Shown here one piece after another: positions 1-6,536 of a DNA stretch of 18,651 bases. Made by a program: the position numbers and the translations under genes. The DNA is from Actinomycetota bacterium (GTDB taxonomy: Bacteria; Actinomycetota; Actinomycetes; S36-B12), in contig JADKGE010000018.1 in the NCBI GenBank assembly GCA_016717115.1, forward strand, positions 1-18,651, read 5' to 3'. Each line of letters starts with the position of its first letter. The first letter of the stretch is position 1. The notes below the pieces were generated by a model. It saw only the letters and a program-made list of their open reading frames with translations. It had not been told where the DNA came from and did not search any database.

Positions 1-1333
1 CACGGAGCGCGACGGCGTCGCCGCCTGGCTGGGCCGCGCCCCACGCGGGGTTCCCGACGGCGTCAGTGCCGTCGAGGCCCTTCGTGACACCGTCGACCTG
101 CTGCGGACGACCCCTCTGCCCGGCCTTCCGCCGCTCACCGGTGGCATGGTCGGCTACCTCACGTACGACGCGGTTCGGGCCTGGGAGCGGGTGCCCGACG
201 AGAACCCCGATGAGCTCGGCATCCCCGATCTGGGCTTCCTGCTCGCGACCGACCTCGCGGTCCTCGACCACGCCGACGGCTCGATCCTGCTGATCGCCAA
301 CGCCATCAACTACGACGCCTCCGACGACCGGGTCGATGACGCGTGGCGCGACGCGATCCAGCGGCTGGATCTCATGCAGGCCCAGCTGGCCGGACCGCGC
401 ACTCTGGGCGTCGCCTCCTACGACGCGGCCGCAGCGATCGAGGTGCGCTCGTCGACGCCCGTCAACGAGTACCTGGAGCAGGTCGAGAGGGCGAAGGAGC
501 ACATCCGCGCCGGCGATGCCTTCCAGGTGGTGCTGTCCCAGCGGTTCTCGACCCCGTGCACCGCGTCGGCCTTCGACGTGTACCGGATCCTGCGGGCCAC
601 GAACCCCAGCCCCTACATGTACCTGATCCGCGTGCCCGAGGACGATCACGGAAGACCCGACGAGGCGGTGGGGGCGCTCCCGGAGCGCGTGGCCTTCGAC
701 ATCGTCGGCTCGTCGCCGGAAGCGCTCGTGACGGTGACCAATGGCCATTGCGTGCTGCATCCCATTGCGGGCACCCGGCGCCGTGGCTCCTCGGCCGAGG
801 AGGACGCGGCCCTGGCGGAGGAGCTGAGCAAGGACGTCAAGGAGCGAGCCGAGCACGTGATGCTCGTCGACCTCGGCCGCAACGACCTCGGGCGCGTCTG
901 CGCGGCCGGATCCGTCAGCGTGGTCGACTTCATGAGCGTTGAGCGCTACTCCCACGTGATGCACCTGGTGTCGACGGTCACCGGCACCTTGGCCGACGGT
1001 CGCACGGCCTACGACGTTCTCGCCGCCACGTTCCCCGCCGGGACCCTGTCCGGTGCGCCCAAGCCGCGGGCCATGGCCATCATCGACGAGCTCGAACCGC
1101 TGCGCCGCGGCCTCTACGGCGGATGCGTCGGCTACTTCGACTTCGCCGGCAACCTCAATGCCGCGATCGCCATCCGCACGGGGCTGATCAAGGATGGAAC
1201 GGCGTACGTGCAGGCCGGAGAGGGCATCGTCGCCGACTCCGTGCCGGAGGCCGAGGCGGACGAGTGCGCGAACAAGGCAGCCGCCGTTCTCCGGGCCGTC
1301 GCCGCCGCCCAGACCCTGGCCTCCGCGGGCTGA
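1..1333 (+). CDS. trpE: Anthranilate synthase component I, TrpE (5' partial)
   Basis: TrpE converts chorismate to anthranilate, the first committed step of tryptophan synthesis, with ammonia supplied by a TrpG amidotransferase subunit. The reading frame is open from base 2, so the N-terminus, including the usual tryptophan-feedback site (LLES motif), lies outside the window; 443 residues are visible of roughly 500-520 usual for the family. The N-terminal domain still shows PLTGGMVGYLTYDAVR near the left edge. The C-terminal chorismate-binding domain is complete: FQVVLSQRF, ATNPSPYMYLIR, the PIAGTRRRG loop, ERAEHVMLVDLGRNDLGRV, TFPAGTLSGAPKPRAM and the terminal QAGEGIVADSVPEAE. PIAGT and the GAPK segment favour TrpE over PabB or isochorismate synthases, and the trp neighbours agree. 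It ends with TGA five bases before the next start, so the two genes are surely co-transcribed. Confidence 0.97.
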   Translation, partial: TERDGVAAWLGRAPRGVPDGVSAVEALRDTVDLLRTTPLPGLPPLTGGMVGYLTYDAVRAWERVPDENPDELGIPDLGFLLATDLAVLDHADGSILLIANAINYDASDDRVDDAWRDAIQRLDLMQAQLAGPRTLGVASYDAAAAIEVRSSTPVNEYLEQVERAKEHIRAGDAFQVVLSQRFSTPCTASAFDVYRILRATNPSPYMYLIRVPEDDHGRPDEAVGALPERVAFDIVGSSPEALVTVTNGHCVLHPIAGTRRRGSSAEEDAALAEELSKDVKERAEHVMLVDLGRNDLGRVCAAGSVSVVDFMSVERYSHVMHLVSTVTGTLADGRTAYDVLAATFPAGTLSGAPKPRAMAIIDELEPLRRGLYGGCVGYFDFAGNLNAAIAIRTGLIKDGTAYVQAGEGIVADSVPEAEADECANKAAAVLRAVAAAQTLASAG

Positions 1334-1338
1334 TCGAC

Positions 1339-1977
1339 GTGGCTGGTTACACCGCGTCGACCGCTGCGGAACCGGCGCGCCGTGCGTACGGACGGGCTCT
1401 GGCGCTGGTGGGCGTCGGCGCCGTCGGTCTGCTGCTTGCCTATGGCATGACGTGGGGTAGCGCCACCGTTCCGCTCGTCGCGGGGGCGGAGGGAACCGGC
1501 GCCGTCCGCGCGTTCACGGGACGCGACCTGTTCCCGGCGGCGGCCGCCATGGGCTGGGTCTGCCTGGCCGGGGTCGCGGGCGTGCTCGCCACTCGCTCGT
1601 GGGGGCGGGTGCTGGTGGCCCTGGCCATCCTCGTGGCGGGGATCGGTGGGGCGGCGGGCGCTATCGCCTTCGCGGTGAATCCGTCGGCGGCCATCGACGG
1701 CGCCGCGGACTCGCCGCTCGGGTCGGCTGCCGCGGCGTCGACCTCGACCACAGCCTGGTGGCTGCTCGCCGTGGCCGGTGGCGTCGTGGCCGTCCTCGCT
1801 GCCGCCTGGACGGTGGCCCGTGGCCGAACCTGGCCGTCGATGGGTGCCCGGTACGAGCGCGCCGCCCAGGGTCGCACGCCGCGCGATGCATGGGATGCGC
1901 AGGACTTGGGGCAAGATCCGACCGACGATCTGGTGACAGGGCCAGACCCCGACGCCGAAACGGGCTCCAGCGCCTAG
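1339..1977 (+). CDS. Trp biosynthesis-associated membrane protein (TIGR02234/PF09534 type)
   Basis: A 212-residue protein with about four hydrophobic segments (roughly residues 20-36, 64-86, 90-113 and 138-160) and a hydrophilic acidic tail. It matches the actinobacterial Trp-operon-associated membrane protein family in position directly after trpE, in the Thr-Trp-Gly pattern at the end of helix 1, and in the tail WPSMGARYERA followed by a PRDAWDAQDLGQDPTDD segment. The molecular function of this family is not established. GTG at 1339 is chosen because it begins five bases after the trpE stop and leaves a short N-terminus before helix 1. No strong Shine-Dalgarno is visible, so translation is probably coupled to trpE. 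Confidence 0.85.
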   Translation: MAGYTASTAAEPARRAYGRALALVGVGAVGLLLAYGMTWGSATVPLVAGAEGTGAVRAFTGRDLFPAAAAMGWVCLAGVAGVLATRSWGRVLVALAILVAGIGGAAGAIAFAVNPSAAIDGAADSPLGSAAAASTSTTAWWLLAVAGGVVAVLAAAWTVARGRTWPSMGARYERAAQGRTPRDAWDAQDLGQDPTDDLVTGPDPDAETGSSA

Positions 1978-2015
1978 AGAGTGCGGGCAATCGATCGGTC
2001 CGGGACCAGCATGGA

Positions 2016-2035
2016 GACACAACGGGGACACAACG
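2016..2035. repeat. Short direct repeat GACACAACG x2
   Basis: GACACAACG occurs at 2016-2024 and again at 2027-2035, one DNA helical turn apart (11-base period), in the gap between the Trp membrane protein and the convergent minus-strand gene. It may be chance; no promoter is evident beside it. Confidence 0.3.
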
Positions 2036-2072
2036 CCGCATCAAGGATCCTCGGGGAGTACCGCGCCTGCCA

Positions 2073-2095
2073 CGGCCCGGCCTCCTCCGGCCCCG
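2073..2095. terminator. Possible weak convergent terminator hairpin
   Basis: Between the converging ends at 1977 (plus) and 2103 (minus), GGCC at 2079-2082 pairs with GGCC at 2089-2092 across a six-base TCCTCC loop, with flanking CGG/CCG bases that can pair around a bulge. There is no T-tract, which is common in actinobacteria. The stem is short, so support is weak. The rest of the 125-base gap shows nothing clear. Confidence 0.25.
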
Positions 2096-2102
2096 ACGCC
2101 GC

Positions 2103-2444
2103 TCAGCCGACGACGATGGCCGCCACGATCATGATCAGCAGGCCGATCGCCATGACGATGCCGAGAGCCGTGGGGATCCACGGCAGCCCGCGGTCACCTC
2201 GGCGGATGGCGCGCACGCCGAGCGTGATGGTGGCCGCGGGAAGCAGCGCCACCAGGGCGAAGTAGATCGGCAGCCCGACGGCATCGGGGACCTCGGGGAG
2301 GACCCCGCTCAGGCCGATGACCTCGAACGTCTCCATGAGCACCACGAAGGCGATCGGGCTCAGGAGTGCTGCTATCCAGGGCGCCCGGGCCGCATGCCTG
2401 CGGCTGGGCTCCGTCTTCCGGTTCTGTGCGACGTGGGCGTTCAT
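2103..2444 (-). CDS. Hypothetical small membrane protein, three predicted helices
   Basis: A 113-residue protein of unknown function. It has a short basic N-terminus (AQNRKTEPSRRHAARAPW) and then three hydrophobic segments: IAALLSPIAFVVLM, a middle span IYFALVALLPAATITLGV, and a C-terminal span ALGIVMAIGLLIMIVAAIVV; RAIRRGDRG forms a basic loop between helices 2 and 3. The overall pattern resembles small DUF4190-like integral membrane proteins, but I cannot assign a family. The start at 2444 (MNAHV) is preferred over the in-frame ATG at 2462 because GGGAGG lies five bases upstream. It is transcribed against the trp neighbours, and its 3' end converges with the Trp membrane protein. Confidence 0.7.
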   Translation of the reverse strand: MNAHVAQNRKTEPSRRHAARAPWIAALLSPIAFVVLMETFEVIGLSGVLPEVPDAVGLPIYFALVALLPAATITLGVRAIRRGDRGLPWIPTALGIVMAIGLLIMIVAAIVVG

Positions 2445-2675
2445 GGTCGCCTCCCGCGCCATTCGTCAATGGCTCCACTTTCAGGGTACGCGCCAGTGGC
2501 CACGCTCGCCGGAAGGGCGAACGGGCGGGCGCAGATGCCGTCACCCGCGACCGCGAGCCGGTGCCGGATCGAAGGCAGATGGGTGGCCGGCAGGCCCGCT
2601 TCCGCGGCGATCTCCCAGAACCGGCGCAACCAGTGCGACGGGCCGAGGACGTAACACTCGGGAGGGACGCGTTCA
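2441..2675 (-). pseudogene. Coding-looking remnant ending in an ATGA overlap with the minus-strand membrane gene
   Basis: In this minus-strand frame the translation looks like real protein: it contains ECYVLGPSHWLRRFWEIAAE and then FWEIAAEAGLPATHLPSIRH, with almost all third codon positions G or C over the upstream two thirds. The two other minus frames and the plus frames give only Arg/Pro/Ser-rich shadow sequence. The stop TGA at 2443-2441 overlaps the ATG of the next minus-strand gene (2444-2442). The only start codon in the open frame is a TTG at 2629 with no Shine-Dalgarno, and the frame runs open to 2812, into DNA used by the HGxxPAAW gene. The simplest reading is the 3' remnant of a lost gene. 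A real gene with an unusual start is possible. I do not recognise the family. Confidence 0.35.
2483..2488 (-). promoter_or_regulatory. Possible -10 element for the minus-strand membrane protein
   Basis: On the minus strand TACCCT (TANNNT type) lies 38 bases before the ATG at 2444, which would leave a leader of about 30 bases containing the GGGAGG ribosome-binding site. No convincing -35 is visible. Confidence 0.3.
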
Positions 2676-2708
2676 CGTGCTAAGCCCGACCTAGGACCGA
2701 CGATCTGG

Positions 2709-2714
2709 TTGAAT
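2709..2714 (+). promoter_or_regulatory. Possible -10 for leaderless HGxxPAAW gene
   Basis: TTGAAT lies exactly seven bases before the ATG at 2722, the same geometry as the leaderless trpC and pyk starts in this window. The second base departs from TANNNT and no -35 is obvious, so support is modest. Confidence 0.3.
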
Positions 2715-2721
2715 GACGCCC

Positions 2722-2958
2722 ATGTCGCAGCAGCTGTCCGCCCCCGTCCCGCACGACGACCATGGATCGACGCCCGCGGCCTGGACCGCCGTCGCCATCA
2801 TCACGATCGCCTTCATCGTGGGCACCCTTGCCATTGTCCTGGGCAACTGGCCGATGTTCTGGGTCGGGGCGGCCCTCGTCGTCGTCGGTGCGATCGCTGG
2901 CAAGGTGCTCGCCATGATGGGCCTGGGCAAGAAGAAGAAGCAGCCGGCGGCCGCCTGA
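2722..2958 (+). CDS. HGxxPAAW family small membrane protein
   Basis: A 78-residue protein with the family-defining HGSTPAAW at residues 14-21, directly followed by two predicted transmembrane helices (about 22-42 and 46-66) and a Lys-rich end (GKKKKQPAAA). The family is widespread in actinobacteria next to trp genes; its function is unknown. An in-frame ATG at 2713 would add three residues (MTP). I prefer 2722 because it gives the usual length and sits seven bases after a -10-like hexamer; no Shine-Dalgarno precedes either start. Confidence 0.85.
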   Translation: MSQQLSAPVPHDDHGSTPAAWTAVAIITIAFIVGTLAIVLGNWPMFWVGAALVVVGAIAGKVLAMMGLGKKKKQPAAA

Positions 2959-3044
2959 CGCCCGGTCCACGGCCATTACACGGATTTGACGCAACCCTGA
3001 TCACGGCCAGACCGGATCCGTCGAGTTGGGGTGGCGATGTCTGA

Positions 3045-3050
3045 CACTCT
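3045..3050 (+). promoter_or_regulatory. Possible -10 for a leaderless response-regulator mRNA
   Basis: CACTCT lies six bases before the GTG at 3057. It resembles the TACTCT that precedes trpC, including the shared ACTCTG core and the downstream GTGAC. No ribosome-binding site precedes GTG 3057. The first base departs from TANNNT. Confidence 0.3.
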
Positions 3051-3056
3051 GGTCTC

Positions 3057-3755
3057 GTGACCTCTGAGCCCATGCGCGGACTCATCCTCGTGGTCGAGGA
3101 CGAGCGCGCCATCTCCGACCTCCTTCGCCTGTACATCTCGCGTGAGGGCTTCGGCGTGCACGTCGCGACCGACGGCCTGTCGGCGCTGAGCGCCGCGCGG
3201 ACGATGCACCCGGCAGCCATCGTGCTCGATGTCGGACTGCCCGCGATGGACGGCACGGAGGTGTGCCGGGCGCTGCGCGCCGAGGGCAACTGGGTGCCTA
3301 TCTTGTTCTGCACGGCGCGCGACGACGAGGTGGATCGCGTCCTGGGCCTCGAGCTCGGCGCCGACGACTACATCACGAAGCCGTTCAGTCCGCGGGAGGT
3401 CGTCGCCCGGATCAAGTCCGTGGTTCGCCGGGCTTCGCTCGTGACCGCCGATGAGAAGCCGTTGGAGCTCGGCGAGGTCACGGTCGACCTCGTCACCCGG
3501 CGAGTGACCTTGGGTGGCGAGCCCGTCGCCCTCACGGCAACCGAATTCGATCTGCTCGCCCACCTGATGCGCCATCCCGGACGGGTGTACTCCCGGGAGC
3601 AGCTGCTGTCCGAGGTGTGGGGATACGCCGCCGTCGTCGGCACCCGCACCGTCGACGTGCATGTCGCCCAGGTGCGGGGCAAGCTGGGTGATCGCAACCC
3701 GATCCGAACGGTGAGGGGGGTCGGCTACTCGGCCGAGGCCCCGGACGCTTCGTGA
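3057..3755 (+). CDS. OmpR/PhoB-family two-component response regulator
   Basis: A DNA-binding response regulator of 232 residues. The receiver domain (about residues 5-125) has the acidic pocket VVEDERA, the phospho-acceptor Asp58 in VLDVGLPAMDG, the conserved Thr in LFCTARDDE and Lys in DDYITKPFSPREV. The winged-helix domain (about 135-228) shows LTATEFDLLAHLMRHPGRVY, SREQLLSEVWGY and RTVDVHVAQVRGKL ending in IRTVRGVGY, all typical of the OmpR/PhoB class. A later ATG at 3072 is also possible and would place the Asp at residue 53, the common number. The gene ends within the start region of the sensor kinase, so the two are translationally coupled and probably form a cognate pair. The signal and the targets cannot be told from the sequence. 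Confidence 0.93.
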   Translation: MTSEPMRGLILVVEDERAISDLLRLYISREGFGVHVATDGLSALSAARTMHPAAIVLDVGLPAMDGTEVCRALRAEGNWVPILFCTARDDEVDRVLGLELGADDYITKPFSPREVVARIKSVVRRASLVTADEKPLELGEVTVDLVTRRVTLGGEPVALTATEFDLLAHLMRHPGRVYSREQLLSEVWGYAAVVGTRTVDVHVAQVRGKLGDRNPIRTVRGVGYSAEAPDAS

Positions 3756-5137
3756 TGTCTGCCGCCGCGCCGCGCGCCCGCGCGCGGCGCATGAGCATCG
3801 TCACGCGCACCGTCCTGCTGACGTCAGCGATCGCGGCGATCGCGGTCATCGTCGCGGGCCTGGTGTCCTATCCGCTGCTCAGATCCGCCGCGGAGAGTCA
3901 GACGCGCGGTGAGCTCGTCGGCCTCGCCGACCTGACCGCCACCGCCCTGGAACAGGGATCGGGCGAGGGTCGGGGACGCGGCGAACCTCTTCCCCGGTCG
4001 CTGATCGAGGCCCTGGAGTCGCGGCAGATCACCGGCTACATCGTCACGGAGGGAAGCGCCCTGCCGCCGGGCGTGTCCGAGGATGTCGTCACGGCGGTCC
4101 TCGCGGGGCAGACCGTGTCGTCTGAGGCCCTCACTCCGTCGGGGACGGTGCTCGTCGAGGGCCGCCCGCTGGAGGGCGGGGGCGGACTCATCCTCGAGCA
4201 GCCGTACACGGTCGTGGGCGGCGAGGCCACCGACGGACTCAAGCGCATCGCGATCGCACTGCTCCTCGGCCTGCTTATCGCCGTGCCGATCGGCGTCTGG
4301 GCGGCACGGCGCCTGACCCGCCCCCTGCGCGCGGCTCGCGACGCCGCCAACGAGATGGCCGCGGGGTCGCGCACCGTGACCCTCGAGCCTGAGGGGCCGA
4401 TGGAGATCGCCGACATCGCCGACTCGCTCAACCGGCTGAACTCGGCCCTCGTCGTGTCGGAGGCTCGGCAGCGAGAGTTCCTTCTGTCCGTCTCGCACGA
4501 GCTGAGGACGCCGCTGACCGCCGTCAAGGGCTACGCCGAAGCCCTGTCCGACGGGGTGATCGCCGGGGACGACGTCGTGCGTACCGGTGGCATCGTCGCG
4601 GCCGAGGCGTCGCGGCTGGACCGGCTCGTCACCGACCTCCTCGACCTGGCGCGCTTGGGGGCCGTGGATTTCCACGTGTCTCCCGTGGACGTCGACCTCG
4701 TGGAGATCGGCGAGGACGCCGGGGCCGTCTGGCAGGACCGGGCCGCACCGGAGGGCGTCGCCCTGGTGCAGGAGTTCCCCGATGAGCCCGTGATCGTGCG
4801 CACGGATCCGATCCGGGTGCGCCAGATCATCGACAACCTTGCGGAGAACGCCCTCCGGGTGTCGCCGCCGGACTCGGTCATTGTTCTCGCCGTGCGCCGC
4901 GAGGGGCCGTGGGGCGTGGTGGAGGTGCGGGACTCCGGCCCGGGACTCACCGACGATGACGTCGCCGTCGCCTTCGAGCCCGGCGTCCTGCACGAGCGCT
5001 ATCGCGGTGTGCGTCCCGTCGGGACGGGCCTGGGCCTCGCCCTGGTCGGGAAGCTGGCCGTCGGACTGGGCGGCTCCGCCCTGGCGGGGACCTCGCCCGA
5101 GGGCGGGGCGATGTTCACGGTGCGGATACCGGGATAG
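3755..5137 (+). CDS. Sensor histidine kinase (HAMP, HisKA, HATPase)
   Basis: A membrane sensor kinase of about 460 residues, partner of the preceding regulator. Order of parts: basic N-terminus, transmembrane helix (TSAIAAIAVIVAGLVSYPLL), extracytoplasmic region of roughly 120 residues, second helix (IAIALLLGLLIAVPIGVWAA), HAMP linker (RRLTRPLRAARDAANEM), HisKA domain with phospho-acceptor His248 in VSHELRTPLTAVKGYAEAL, N-box (RQIIDNLAENALRVS), G1 box (VEVRDSGPGL) and G2 box (VGTGLGLALVGKLA). All catalytic motifs are present. The start may be ATG 3755 (TGATG overlap with the regulator stop) or GTG 3752 (GTGA overlap); ATG 3791 is also conceivable. The extracytoplasmic region is not of a type I recognise, so the stimulus is unknown. 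Confidence 0.93.
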   Translation: MSAAAPRARARRMSIVTRTVLLTSAIAAIAVIVAGLVSYPLLRSAAESQTRGELVGLADLTATALEQGSGEGRGRGEPLPRSLIEALESRQITGYIVTEGSALPPGVSEDVVTAVLAGQTVSSEALTPSGTVLVEGRPLEGGGGLILEQPYTVVGGEATDGLKRIAIALLLGLLIAVPIGVWAARRLTRPLRAARDAANEMAAGSRTVTLEPEGPMEIADIADSLNRLNSALVVSEARQREFLLSVSHELRTPLTAVKGYAEALSDGVIAGDDVVRTGGIVAAEASRLDRLVTDLLDLARLGAVDFHVSPVDVDLVEIGEDAGAVWQDRAAPEGVALVQEFPDEPVIVRTDPIRVRQIIDNLAENALRVSPPDSVIVLAVRREGPWGVVEVRDSGPGLTDDDVAVAFEPGVLHERYRGVRPVGTGLGLALVGKLAVGLGGSALAGTSPEGGAMFTVRIPG

Positions 5138-5145
5138 CGATCGGT

Positions 5146-5160
5146 CGGGCGCATCGCCCG
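5146..5160 (+). terminator. Hairpin after the sensor kinase, possible terminator
   Basis: CGGGCG at 5146-5151 and CGCCCG at 5155-5160 form a perfect six-bp GC stem around a CAT triloop, nine bases after the kinase stop and before the -10 of the next gene. No T-tract follows, as is common in high-GC actinobacteria. The position between two transcription units supports a terminator role. Confidence 0.4.
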
Positions 5161-5176
5161 CCCGCCCATCTCCAAG

Positions 5177-5182
5177 TACCCT
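5177..5182 (+). promoter_or_regulatory. -10 element for leaderless DUF2752 gene
   Basis: TACCCT fits the actinobacterial TANNNT consensus and lies six bases before GTG 5189. Transcription would begin at or next to the start codon, giving a leaderless mRNA, which fits the lack of any Shine-Dalgarno. No clear -35. Confidence 0.45.
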
Positions 5183-5188
5183 GTCGAC

Positions 5189-5654
5189 GTGGCGGTATTC
5201 ACGGACGAGGACGTCGTCGAGGCGGCGCGCACCGACGTGCGGAGCCGGCCCCGCCGTCTCCTGGCACCCGCGCTCGCCCTCGTGGGCGCGGCCGCCGCGC
5301 TCGGCTACGTCGCGGCCGTCGACCCCAACGAGCCGGGCCACTACCCCCTCTGCCCGACGCGGGCTCTGTTCGGCGTCGACTGCCCCGGGTGCGGGCTGAT
5401 GCGCAGCATCCATGACCTGGTCACCGGGAACGTGTCCGGTGCCGTCGACCACAACGTGCTCATCGTCGCCTTGGCCCCCTTGGCCATCGTGGTGTGGTTG
5501 CGCTGGTTCCTGCGCAGTTGGCGGGGAGTCCCCCGAAGTCACGTACGCCCAGTTCCGGAGGCGAAACGTGTGGATGGTCGCGAGCCTCGTGGTCGTCCTC
5601 GCGTTCGGCGTCGTGCGCAACTTCGTGCCCTTCCTCGGATCGGGGATCGGGTAG
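5189..5654 (+). pseudogene. DUF2752 membrane protein, apparent +1 frameshift
   Basis: DUF2752 proteins are small membrane proteins of unknown function. The hallmark CPTRALFGVDCPGCGLMR is intact after an N-terminal helix (LLAPALALVGAAAALGYVAA), followed by SIHDLVTGNVSGAVDHN and a second helix (VLIVALAPLAIVVWLRWFL). Near residues 112-115 the frame breaks. The original frame continues as Arg-rich, unprotein-like sequence to a stop at 5719. The next frame instead gives VTYAQFRRRNVWMVASLVVV and then a segment with GVVRNFVPF, the expected third helix and conserved Arg-Asn end, stopping at 5654. Removing one G from GGGG (5523-5526) or one C from CCCCC (5530-5534) restores a 154-residue family-length protein. 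Homopolymers are typical sites of sequencing indels, so this may be an error rather than decay. Confidence 0.8.
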
Positions 5655-5702
5655 GGCCATCGGGTCCCATCACCCAGCGGTTTCGGGCGTGTCGTGCGTG
5701 GT

Positions 5703-5708
5703 TACTCT
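5703..5708 (+). promoter_or_regulatory. -10 element for leaderless trpC
   Basis: TACTCT matches TANNNT and is seven bases before GTG 5716, implying a leaderless trpC transcript and an internal promoter for trpCBA. A TTTCGG at 5681-5686 with 16-base spacing is a weak -35 candidate. No Shine-Dalgarno precedes the GTG. Confidence 0.45.
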
Positions 5709-5715
5709 GTGCAAC

Positions 5716-6526
5716 GTGACAGTCCTGGACGACATCGTCAGCGGGGTGCGAGAAGACGTCGCCCAGCGCATGAGCGTCGTGCCGCTCGACGAGCTCAAGG
5801 AGCGCGCCGGCCGCGTGCGACCGGCTCGTGATGTCGCTGCGGTTCTCGCGGACGACGATGTCAGCGTCATCGCCGAGGTCAAGCGCGCCAGCCCGAGCCG
5901 CGGTTCGCTCGCGGAGATCGCCGACCCGGCGGCGCTCGCCCGCGAGTACGAGGCGGGCGGCGCCCATTGCATCAGCGTGCTCACCGAGGGCCGTCGCTTC
6001 GGCGGTTCGCTCGCCGATCTCGCCGCCGTGCGTGCCGCCGTCGACATCCCGGTGTTGCGCAAGGACTTCATCGTCACGAGCTATCAGCTCTGGGAGGCCA
6101 AGGCCTACGGGGCGGACATGATCCTGCTCATCGTGGCAGCGCTCGACCAGTCGGCTCTCGTGAGCCTCATCGAGCGCACCGACAGCCTGGGGCTGGCGGC
6201 GCTCGTCGAAGTGCACGACGAGGACGAGATCGAACGGGCCGTGGATGCGGGCGCGCTGATCGTCGGCGTGAACGCCCGCAACCTGGAAGACCCTCGAGGT
6301 CGATCGCACGGTGTTCCAGCGCGTTGCCCACCGCATCCCCTCGTCATGCATCAAGGTCGCCGAGTCCGGCGTGCGCGATCCGCACGACCTCATCACGTAC
6401 GCCGAGGCGGGAGCCGATGCCGTTCTCGTCGGCGAGAGCCTGGTCACGGGCAGGGACCCGCGCACAGCCGTGCACGACCTCGTCACCGCAGGGGCGCACC
6501 CCGCCCTGCGCCACGGGCGCGACTGA
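5716..6526 (+). pseudogene. trpC: Indole-3-glycerol phosphate synthase TrpC, apparent one-base insertion
   Basis: TrpC cyclises CdRP to indole-3-glycerol phosphate, which TrpA then uses. The N-terminal helix region (DDIVSGVREDVAQRMS) and barrel motifs VIAEVKRASPSRGSLAEI, CISVLTEGRRFGGS, PVLRKDFIVTSYQLWEA and MILLIVAAL are typical. After GVNARNL (Leu190) the frame fails: the sequence reads CTGGAAGACC where CTGAAGACC would give the family consensus NLKTLEVDR. From there the next frame supplies VFQRVAHRIPSSCIKVAESG, ADAVLVGESLVTG and the normal end at 6526. Removing one G at 6285/6286 restores a 269-residue full-length enzyme. As written, translation would run to 6624 (302 residues), lose the phosphate-binding part of the barrel and overlap trpB. 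A sequence error is as likely as true inactivation because trpB and trpA are intact. Confidence 0.9.
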
Positions 6527-6536
6527 TCGGAGCTGG

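Noticed and set aside
1981..2265. 94-codon plus-strand frame opposite the minus-strand membrane protein
   Set aside because: No ribosome-binding site or family features; overlaps a better-supported minus-strand gene with clear helices and GGGAGG.
2463..2708. Search for a small RNA or riboswitch in the divergent gap
   Set aside because: Apart from the minus-strand remnant frame and a -10-like TACCCT, I saw no strong stem or conserved motif.
2992..2997. TTGACG-like -35 in the gap before the response regulator (in ATTTGACGC near 2988-2995)
   Set aside because: No TANNNT hexamer follows at 16-18 bases, so it is not a usable promoter match.
3824..5620. 598-codon minus-strand frame opposite the sensor kinase and DUF2752 gene
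   Set aside because: Shadow frame with low-complexity His/Asp/Arg/Gly composition, opposite genuine kinase motifs.
5535..5719. C-terminal extension of DUF2752 in the unshifted frame, ending in GTGA with the trpC start
   Set aside because: The residues are Arg/Pro-rich with no helix, whereas the next frame gives the family's third helix; the overlap looks fortuitous.
6285..6286. Programmed ribosomal frameshifting in trpC
   Set aside because: No slippery heptamer or downstream stimulator is evident, and removing one base restores the exact consensus, so an indel is simpler.
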